7,247 nt of DNA, from contig CAZQFQ010000055.1 in NCBI GenBank assembly GCA_964592725.1, forward strand, positions 1-7,247. Direction: 5' to 3'. The notes beneath the pieces are model-generated. The model was not told the origin of the DNA. It worked only from the letters and a program-made list of their open reading frames with translations, and ran no database searches. Position 1 is the first letter of the stretch, and each line of letters starts with the position of its first letter. The position numbers and the translations under genes were made by a program. Shown here one piece after another: positions 6,775 through 7,247 of this stretch. Origin of the DNA: PALSA-1336 sp964592725. GTDB taxonomy: Bacteria; Patescibacteriota; Doudnabacteria; UBA920.

Positions 6775-6800
6775 ATCAGACCCGCTGTCGAGGGTTTGAT
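6775..6800 (+). promoter_or_regulatory. Stable hairpin overlapping a -35 element
   Basis: ATCAGACCC (6775-6783) pairs fully with GGGTTTGAT (6792-6800), nine base pairs with one G-U, around an 8-nt loop. No T run follows, so it is not a standard terminator. Its right arm includes most of the TTGATA -35 of the proximal promoter. As DNA, the inverted repeat could be an operator; as RNA, a structured part of a longer leader. Confidence 0.4.
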
Positions 6801-6825
6801 AACAAGAATAGATAATAATTATAAC
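6796..6825 (+). promoter_or_regulatory. Proximal sigma70-type promoter of the third gene
   Basis: TTGATA (6796-6801) is followed by an 18-nt spacer and TATAAC (6820-6825), each 5 of 6 to consensus. The -35 is identical to that of the second gene's promoter. A start near 6832 gives a leader of about 107 nt. The -10 is the first of a tandem hexamer run, TATAAC-TATAAC-AATAAC (6820-6837). Confidence 0.5.
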
Positions 6826-6938
6826 TATAACAATAACTTTAGGATTTTTGGCTCGGCTACCCTTTTACTTTGCAGGTCGATAGTGAGATAAAGGGGGTGT
6901 CGAAAAGTTATTTTTAATAAAAAATAAATTAATTATAA

Positions 6939-7247
6939 ATGAAACAAATGAAAAAAATAATTACAGGCTATATCTCCTCCTTAAGAGATAACCATCTTGG
7001 CCGACTGACTTTGGGAATTGCCGTTATGGCGGTTTTCATGGCCGGCGGCTTTTTAGTCAGCGCGCCAAACGCGCAGGCTAATACAGTTTCAGCAGTAACC
7101 GCGCCTGCCGGGGGCGCTAACTGGAGCGGAACTAAAACCATCACCTGGACCAGTACCGGCGGAGCGGGAACAGTGAGCATATCTTACTGTACCAGCTGTA
7201 CGCTCGGATCCGGAAACTTTGTAACGGCCTCTACTTCGGTAGCGGAC
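6939..7247 (+). CDS. Secreted protein with KNH-like Ser/Thr-rich domain, N-terminal fragment (103 codons, cut by the window end)
   Basis: The reading frame runs off the window with no stop, so only the first 103 residues are known. Residues 1-47 form a signal peptide with a long n-region (R16, R22), a hydrophobic core at 23-42 and an A-Q-A site at 45-47. The mature part starts TVSAVTAPAGGANWSGTKTI, then TWTSTG, which resembles the repeated Ser/Thr-rich KNH-like surface domain (a pattern of the type 'P.GG..W.G...ITWTS'). A C84-x-x-C87 pair follows. A TAA directly precedes the ATG in frame, so 6939 is the first possible start; ATG at 6948 is an in-frame alternative. No Shine-Dalgarno sequence is adjacent. 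It is the third consecutive exported beta-rich protein in the window, so a surface role is likely. The KNH-like call is tentative. Confidence 0.75.
   Translation, partial: MKQMKKIITGYISSLRDNHLGRLTLGIAVMAVFMAGGFLVSAPNAQANTVSAVTAPAGGANWSGTKTITWTSTGGAGTVSISYCTSCTLGSGNFVTASTSVAD

Larger units (their letters stand above)
6429..6938. other. 510-bp intergenic spacer upstream of the third gene
   Basis: No credible gene is visible on either strand. The first ~125 bp is the GC-rich foldable element. The remainder is A/T-rich and holds a short tandem (CAATATACAATATACA, near 6641), a near-palindrome AATAAT-taat-ATTATT (6664-6679), hairpins at 6736-6757 and 6775-6800, two candidate promoters and two copies of GGGGGNNTCGAAAA. 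Its length is unusual beside the 270-bp spacer upstream, which suggests regulatory content. Confidence 0.6.

Overview
The window looks like a chromosomal segment from a Candidate Phyla Radiation (Patescibacteria, probably Parcubacteria-like) bacterium. This is inferred from protein style and not from a marker gene: very long, Ser/Thr/Asn/Gly-rich secreted beta-sandwich proteins with clean Sec signal peptides, moderately GC-rich genes separated by strongly AT-rich spacers, start codons without a Shine-Dalgarno sequence next to them, and repeat modules I recall from such genomes. There is no housekeeping gene, RNA gene, mobile element or CRISPR array to confirm the assignment.

Layout, all on the + strand. 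(1) 9-3584 encodes a 1191-residue secreted surface or S-layer-like protein. It has a signal peptide, an N-terminal module of three related ~50-70-residue repeats, about six tandem ~150-residue beta-sandwich domains and an aromatic C-terminal motif. (2) 3585-3854 is a 270-bp spacer. It holds a strong GCAA-loop terminator, a near-consensus sigma70 promoter (TTGATA-17-TATAAT) and a ~120-nt leader. (3) 3855-6428 encodes an 857-residue secreted protein. It has six ~76-86-residue beta repeats, each carrying a Cys pair, then a He_PIG-type Ig domain, and at its C-terminus two copies of the repeat unit found at the N-terminus of the first protein. (4) 6429-6938 is a 510-bp AT-rich spacer. It carries a GC-rich foldable element just after the stop codon, several hairpins, two candidate promoters and a repeated GGGGGNNTCGAAAA motif. 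(5) 6939-7247 is the start of a third secreted protein, cut by the window edge, with a signal peptide followed by the start of a Ser/Thr-rich KNH-like beta domain.

The three genes look like neighbouring but separately transcribed surface-protein genes. The most informative result is the shared terminal module in proteins 1 and 2. It sits at the N-terminus of one and the C-terminus of the other, as expected of a common attachment domain carrying different stalks. A 595-residue stretch of protein 2 contains a single charged residue, which is the other striking feature. I see no enzyme, defence system or toxin here.
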